From the NCBI RefSeq assembly GCF_036387535.1, contig NZ_DASVTO010000109.1:1-26575 (forward strand): DNA of 26,575 nt, given 5' to 3'. The notes under the pieces were generated by a model. The model was not told the DNA's origin. It did no database searches and saw only the letters and a list, made by a program, of their open reading frames with translations. Below, one piece after another: positions 23,397 to 26,575 of the stretch (position 1 is the first letter of the stretch; each line of letters opens with the position of its first letter). Origin of the DNA: Sphingomonas_R sp036387535. Lineage in GTDB: Bacteria; Pseudomonadota; Alphaproteobacteria; Sphingomonadales; Sphingomonadaceae. The translations under genes were made by a program, and so were the position numbers.

Positions 23397-23412
23397 GTTA
23401 GCCGCCGATTAA
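23397..23412 (-). promoter_or_regulatory. Possible CtrA-binding site upstream of the HPt-like gene
   Basis: On the minus strand the sequence is TTAA, seven bases, then CTAAC. The CtrA consensus is TTAA-N7-TTAAC, so there is one mismatch. It lies about 38 bases before the ATG at 23359 and is oriented with that gene. TTAA is rare in this GC-rich sequence, which makes a chance match less likely. Confidence 0.45.
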
Positions 23413-23541
23413 GACGCCTTCGCGACGATGGATTTGCCACCCACGGACTTGACTCGCACGCGCGCCTCGCCCAAAGGCTGGGGCATATAGGCGGCGGCAA
23501 CGTCGCCTTTCTTTTTTCGCGTTCGCAAAGGTTCCAGGGTC

Positions 23542-23709
23542 ATGGCAAAGCCGACCACCGTCAAGATCAAGCTCGTCAGCACCGCCGACACCGGCTTCTT
23601 CTACGTCACGAAGAAGAACCCGCGCACGCAGACCGAGAAGTTCACCTTCCGCAAATATGACCCGGTCGTGCGCAAGCATGTCGAGTTCAAGGAAGCCAAG
23701 ATCAAATGA
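23542..23709 (+). CDS. rpmG: 50S ribosomal protein L33
   Basis: A 55-residue basic protein beginning MAKPTTVKIKLVSTADTGFF and containing YVTKKNPRTQTEKFTFRKYD, an unmistakable L33. It is the zinc-independent form, since the CxxC pairs of the zinc-binding version are absent. It is part of the large subunit near the E site. The ATG is at 23542; upstream is a 180-base gap to the divergent HPt-like gene, which should contain its promoter. The gene converges on divK, with two palindromes in the gap. Normal length. Confidence 0.97.
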   Translation: MAKPTTVKIKLVSTADTGFFYVTKKNPRTQTEKFTFRKYDPVVRKHVEFKEAKIK

Positions 23710-23714
23710 TCTCC

Positions 23715-23732
23715 GGTCCGGCCACCCGGACC
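23715..23732 (+). terminator. Hairpin after rpmG
   Basis: GGTCCGG (23715-23721) and CCGGACC (23726-23732) form a seven-pair stem with a CCAC loop, starting six bases after the rpmG stop. No T run follows, so it would be a weak or factor-dependent terminator. Confidence 0.45.
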
Positions 23733-23739
23733 TGATATC

Positions 23740-23759
23740 ATCCCCGCATCGGCGGGGAT
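23740..23759. repeat. REP-like palindrome
   Basis: ATCCCCGC (23740-23747) and GCGGGGAT (23752-23759) form a perfect eight-pair stem with an ATCG loop, flanked by TC and CTC. This CATCCCCGC...GCGGGGATCTC pattern resembles dispersed intergenic palindromes of alphaproteobacterial genomes. Only one copy is seen in this window. It lies between the convergent rpmG and divK genes. Confidence 0.4.
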
Positions 23760-23819
23760 CTCTCGGACACGATCTGGTGCGGACGCCGCAGGTTTCTGCT
23801 GCTTCCGGCCGTAACGATG

Positions 23820-24182
23820 CTACAACAGCGCCTCCACCGATCCCACGAACCGCATCACCGAAATCGGCTTGGACACATAGGCCTGCGCGCCCGCCGCGCG
23901 GATTCGGTCCTCGTCGCCATGTGCGGCATAGGCGGTGACCGCCATGATCGGTATCGCCCGCAAATCCGGATCGGCCTTCATCGCGGCGATCAGGTCCAGC
24001 CCGCTGACATGCGGCAGCTGGATGTCCATGATAACCAGGTCCGGCCGAAAGGATCGCGCTTTATCAAGCGCTTCCCGTCCGTCACTGACCGGGCATGCGT
24101 CATAGTTGTGCGCGCGCAGCAAGTCGCAGAACAGCTTGAGGTTCAACTCGTTGTCCTCGACAATCAGGACTTTCTTCGTCAC
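23820..24182 (-). CDS. divK: Cell-cycle response regulator DivK
   Basis: A 120-residue single-domain receiver very close to Caulobacter DivK: it opens TKKVLIVEDNELNLKLF, has Asp53 in DLVIMDIQLPHVSG, and ends with SKPISVMRF. DivK, when phosphorylated by DivJ/PleC-type kinases, modulates the CckA-ChpT-CtrA relay. The start is GTG 24182, because GGAGG (24187-24191, minus strand) is correctly placed for it and the conserved protein begins there. The longer open frame to 24251 overlaps the divergent DUF3572 gene. The pairing of divK with a divergent DUF3572 gene is common in alphaproteobacteria. Confidence 0.96.
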   Translation of the reverse strand: MTKKVLIVEDNELNLKLFCDLLRAHNYDACPVSDGREALDKARSFRPDLVIMDIQLPHVSGLDLIAAMKADPDLRAIPIMAVTAYAAHGDEDRIRAAGAQAYVSKPISVMRFVGSVEALL

Positions 24183-24236
24183 CGCACCTCCGGAATCTCT
24201 AAGGACGGGAACTAGAGTATGCCGGCGAAGGATACA

Positions 24237-24494
24237 ATGAACGCCGATCAAGCGGCGGCGCTGGCGCTGAACGCGCTGGTATGGACATTGGCCGACGAGG
24301 GTCGTGCCGATCGGCTGCTCGCGCTGACCGGGCTTACGCCGGCCGATCTGCGCGGGCGGGCGGATGATCCGGCGGTGCTGGGCGCGGTGCTCGGCTTTCT
24401 CGAATCATACGAACCCGATCTGGTCGCCTGCGCCGCCACCCTGTCCGTGCCACCCGAGTCGCTGGTCCGCGCGCATGGCATGCTGGCCGCATGA
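24237..24494 (+). CDS. DUF3572-family protein
   Basis: An 85-residue protein of the alphaproteobacterial DUF3572 family. It is helical, with the characteristic AAALALNALVWTLADEGRADRLLALTGL start, then DLRGRADDPAVLGAVLGFL and a terminal PPESLVRAHGMLAA. Function unknown. Two starts are possible: ATG 24237 (GAAGGA four bases before it) is preferred over ATG 24219. It is divergent from divK, with only 54 bases between the start codons, so the promoters overlap. Its stop overlaps the next ATG (ATGA), so it is translationally coupled to the HAD-like gene. Confidence 0.87.
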   Translation: MNADQAAALALNALVWTLADEGRADRLLALTGLTPADLRGRADDPAVLGAVLGFLESYEPDLVACAATLSVPPESLVRAHGMLAA

Positions 24495-25111
24495 CCCGCC
24501 CGCTGCTCATCACCGATTGCGACGAAGTGCTGCTGCACATGGTGACTCATTTCGGCGCTTGGCTGGCCGACGTGCATGATCTCGATTTCCGGCCCGATGG
24601 CGGCCATTTCACCGCCAGCACGCGGCGCAGCGACGGCAGCCCGTTTCCCGACGAGCAACTATGGCCGCTGCTTAACGGCTTCTTCGAAACCGAAATGGAC
24701 CGCCAGACGCTCGTCCCGCACGCGGCCGAGGCGCTCGCGGCGATCGCACAGGTCGCGGACGTCGTCGTTCTCACCAATATCCTCGAATGCTGGCACGCCG
24801 GCCGCGTGGCGCAGCTTGATCGCTACGGCATCCGCCACCGCGTCGTCTGCAACCAGGGCGGCAAGGGTGTGCCCGCCGCCGCATTGCTGAAGGAATATCA
24901 GCCCTCAGCCGCCGTGTTCGTCGACGATCTTGCCACGCACCACAGCTCGCTCGCGCGCCACACCCCCTCGGTCTGGCGCCTCCACATGGTGTCCGAACCG
25001 ACGCTGGCCCCCGCCGTGCCCCCCGCGCCGGATGCGGACGCCCGCATTGACGACTGGCGCGCGGCGCAGGGCTGGATCCTCGCGCGCTTCGCCGACGGCC
25101 CGCGACAATAA
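24491..25111 (+). CDS. HAD-superfamily hydrolase-like protein
   Basis: A 206-residue protein with the HAD catalytic motifs. Motif I is Asp9-Cys-Asp11-Glu in LLITDCDEVLLH, motif II is VVVLTN, motif III is the Lys of NQGGKG, and motif IV is the acidic pair in VFVDDLATHH. A small cap insert probably lies between motifs I and II. Likely a phosphatase; the substrate is unknown. The ATG overlaps the DUF3572 stop. RidA follows 51 bases later with its own Shine-Dalgarno sequence. Confidence 0.88.
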   Translation: MTRPLLITDCDEVLLHMVTHFGAWLADVHDLDFRPDGGHFTASTRRSDGSPFPDEQLWPLLNGFFETEMDRQTLVPHAAEALAAIAQVADVVVLTNILECWHAGRVAQLDRYGIRHRVVCNQGGKGVPAAALLKEYQPSAAVFVDDLATHHSSLARHTPSVWRLHMVSEPTLAPAVPPAPDADARIDDWRAAQGWILARFADGPRQ

Positions 25112-25162
25112 GACGTCCATCAAAGGCTTGACCCCGCCCCGCCCCCATCGGAAAGAACTGTC

Positions 25163-25624
25163 ATGAGCATCGACGTCCGCCTCGCCGAACTCGGCATCAC
25201 CCTTCCCGAAGCCGCCGCTCCGGTCGCCGCCTATGTCCCCGCGGTGGAGATTGGCGGCCTCCTCCATCTCTCGGGTCAGCTGCCGTTCGACGACGGCGCG
25301 CTGATGACCGGCTATGTCGGCGATACCCGCGACGCCGATTATGGCAAGAAGGCCGCCGAACGCTGCGCCGTGATGATCCTGGCACAGGTGAAAAAGGCGC
25401 TTGGCTCGCTCGACCGGGTCGAACGGATCGTGAAGCTGGGCGTGTTCGTCGCATCCGATCCTGCCTTCACCGGGCAACCCGCGGTGGCGAACGGCGCATC
25501 CGAACTGATGGTGGCGGTGTTCGGCGATGCCGGCCGCCACGCCCGCAGCGCGGTGGGCGTTCCCGTCCTGCCACTGGGCGCCGTGGTCGAGGTGGACGCC
25601 GTCATCGCGATCCGCCCGGCCTGA
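25163..25624 (+). CDS. RidA-family (YjgF/YER057c/UK114) protein
   Basis: A 153-residue trimer-forming RidA-type protein. Recognised segments are PAVEIGGLLHLSGQLPFDDG near residues 27-50 and the conserved Arg in the C-terminal RHARSAVGVPVLPLGAVVEVDAV. RidA enzymes hydrolyse reactive enamine/imine intermediates such as 2-aminoacrylate. This one belongs to the longer subgroup (about 150 residues) rather than the classic ~128-residue RidA, so the exact substrate is uncertain. ATG 25163 follows a GGAAAG site. It lies 10 bases before the GTG start of the GDPD gene, so both are probably co-transcribed. Confidence 0.93.
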   Translation: MSIDVRLAELGITLPEAAAPVAAYVPAVEIGGLLHLSGQLPFDDGALMTGYVGDTRDADYGKKAAERCAVMILAQVKKALGSLDRVERIVKLGVFVASDPAFTGQPAVANGASELMVAVFGDAGRHARSAVGVPVLPLGAVVEVDAVIAIRPA

Positions 25625-25634
25625 TCCGGCGGCG

Positions 25635-26363
25635 GTGCGGGCTCCCGATCCGGCACGCACCGCCTTTCTGAAGGCGCAACCGTTCGCGCATCGCGGATTG
25701 CACGGCGACGGCCGCGTCGAAAACAGCCGTGCCGCCTTCGTCGCCGCGATCACCGCAGGCTACGGCATCGAATGCGATGTCCAGGTCAGCCGCGATGGCG
25801 AGGCCTTCGTCTTCCACGACGCCGATCTCGATCGGCTGACCGCGCACAGCGGCCCGCTGGCCACCCGCGATGCGCAGGCGCTGGACACCATCCTGCTGTC
25901 CGGCACGAACGAGACCATCCCGACGCTGTACCAGCTGCTGTCGCGCACCCTCGGCCGCGTGCCGGTGCTGATCGAGGTGAAGACGCCGACGCGGGACTAT
26001 GTGCCGCTGTGCCGGGCGGTCGCGCGCGAACTGGACGGCTATCGTGGCCCGGTGGCGATCATGTCCTTCCATCCCGGCGTCGTCCGCTGGTTCCGGCGCA
26101 ACGCACCCGCCATCGTCCGCGGGCTGGTCGTGACCGAACAGGACCGTCATGGCGCCTGGGCCGATCGGCTGCGCACCCTTGCGCTCTGGCGCGCGCAACC
26201 CGATTTCCTGGCTTATGACATTCGCAGCCTGCCAAGCCCCTTCGCCGCCCGCGCTCGTGCCCGTGGGTTGCCGGTCTTGACCTGGACGGTGCGGGACGCC
26301 GCCGCCGAACGCATCGCCTTCGCGCATGCGGACGAGGTGATCTTCGAAGGCGCGCATCGGTGA
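25635..26363 (+). CDS. Glycerophosphodiester phosphodiesterase family protein
   Basis: A 242-residue GDPD with the TIM-barrel catalytic residues: His19-Arg20 in PFAHRGLHG, Glu46 and Asp48 in GIECDVQVSRDG, and His61 in FVFHDADLDRLT. It hydrolyses glycerophosphodiesters to glycerol-3-phosphate plus alcohol. VLIEVKTPTR and GLPVLTWTVRD also fit. There is no signal peptide, so it is probably cytoplasmic. The start chosen is GTG 25635, 10 bases after ridA; an in-frame opening from 25527 lies inside ridA. The stop overlaps the next GTG (GTGA). Confidence 0.93.
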   Translation: MRAPDPARTAFLKAQPFAHRGLHGDGRVENSRAAFVAAITAGYGIECDVQVSRDGEAFVFHDADLDRLTAHSGPLATRDAQALDTILLSGTNETIPTLYQLLSRTLGRVPVLIEVKTPTRDYVPLCRAVARELDGYRGPVAIMSFHPGVVRWFRRNAPAIVRGLVVTEQDRHGAWADRLRTLALWRAQPDFLAYDIRSLPSPFAARARARGLPVLTWTVRDAAAERIAFAHADEVIFEGAHR

Positions 26364-26575
26364 GCGAACTGGTGGCGCGGATGGCCGGCGGGCTTGCGGA
26401 TTTCACCGCCGCGGACTGGGATGCCTGCGCCGGCACCGACAATCCGTTCGTCGGCCACGCCTTCCTGTCGGCGCTGGAGGATTCGGGCTCGGTCGGGGGA
26501 CGCACCGGCTGGAGCCCCGTCCACCTGCTGATCCAGGACGCGGGGGGCGGCCTCGCGGCGGCGGCGCCGTGCTAC
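26360..26575 (+). CDS. FemAB-like/GNAT-type protein (PF04339-like), N-terminal part cut by the window end
   Basis: Only the first 72 codons are present. The GTG start overlaps the stop of the GDPD gene, so the two are coupled. The segment NPFVGHAFLSALEDSGSV followed by RTGWSPVHLLI is characteristic of the DUF482 family (PF04339, FemAB-like acyltransferase fold). Members are annotated as peptidoglycan biosynthesis-like or GNAT proteins, with no firm role. The rest of the gene, and therefore the catalytic region, lies outside the window. Confidence 0.85.
   Translation, partial: MSELVARMAGGLADFTAADWDACAGTDNPFVGHAFLSALEDSGSVGGRTGWSPVHLLIQDAGGGLAAAAPCY

Noticed and set aside
23449..23490. TTGACT and CATATAG as a sigma-70 promoter for rpmG
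   Set aside because: The spacing between the two elements is about 30 bases, far outside the 16-18 range.
1..26575. tRNA, rRNA, CRISPR, insertion sequences, prophage or integrative element
   Set aside because: No cloverleaf, direct-repeat array, transposase, integrase or terminal inverted repeats were recognised; composition is uniform along the window.

Overview
The window is chromosomal DNA of a GC-rich alphaproteobacterium, most likely Sphingomonas or a close sphingomonad. The support is the codon usage, the presence of SciP (DUF1153) and DivK with DUF3572 next to it (alphaproteobacterial cell-cycle regulators), the short-form HisG followed by HisD, NusB and ThiL, and the layout of the chemotaxis operon. 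No rRNA, tRNA, CRISPR array, IS element, integrase or phage gene was seen. The region reads as core genome with a few unusual genes.

Region 1 (1-7704, all +) is a tightly packed chemotaxis operon: the 3' end of an MCP, a STAS-domain protein, cheA, cheR, cheB, cheD, cheY, cheW, a second cheB-like gene and a small unrecognised gene. Many junctions are ATGA or longer overlaps. The MCP ends in an xWxxF-type tether. CheA (kinase) and CheW couple receptors to CheY, and CheR, CheB and CheD run adaptation. Two genes stand out. The second CheB keeps its receiver domain but has lost the catalytic Ser and His of the methylesterase domain. The last gene (112 aa) has a D-x-x-x-Q helix, an Ala/Pro linker and an acidic C-terminal tail, which recalls a reduced CheZ.

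Region 2 (7738-12083) holds an Hsp70-like ATPase without a substrate-binding domain and mnmA on the minus strand. On the plus strand are a small hypothetical gene, sciP with a strong terminator, and an arylamine N-acetyltransferase.

Region 3 (12177-17806) holds gyrB, then a group that looks like phospho-alcohol metabolism: a MobA-like nucleotidyltransferase (-), a LicC/IPCT-like nucleotidyltransferase (+), a HIT protein (-) and a CDP-alcohol phosphatidyltransferase with an extra N-terminal domain (-). The last two are translationally coupled.

Region 4 (17914-23359, all -) holds glsB (with a terminator and a possible EcfG-type promoter), thiL, nusB, hisD, hisG, dps, a GDT1/UPF0016 transporter and a small HPt-like protein without the phospho-accepting His. 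A near-consensus CtrA box lies just upstream of that last gene.

Region 5 (23542-26575) holds rpmG (+), palindromes, divK (-, GTG start), and a plus-strand run of DUF3572, HAD-like, RidA, GDPD and the start of a FemAB-like gene cut by the window end. No gene-free stretch exceeds about 190 bases.
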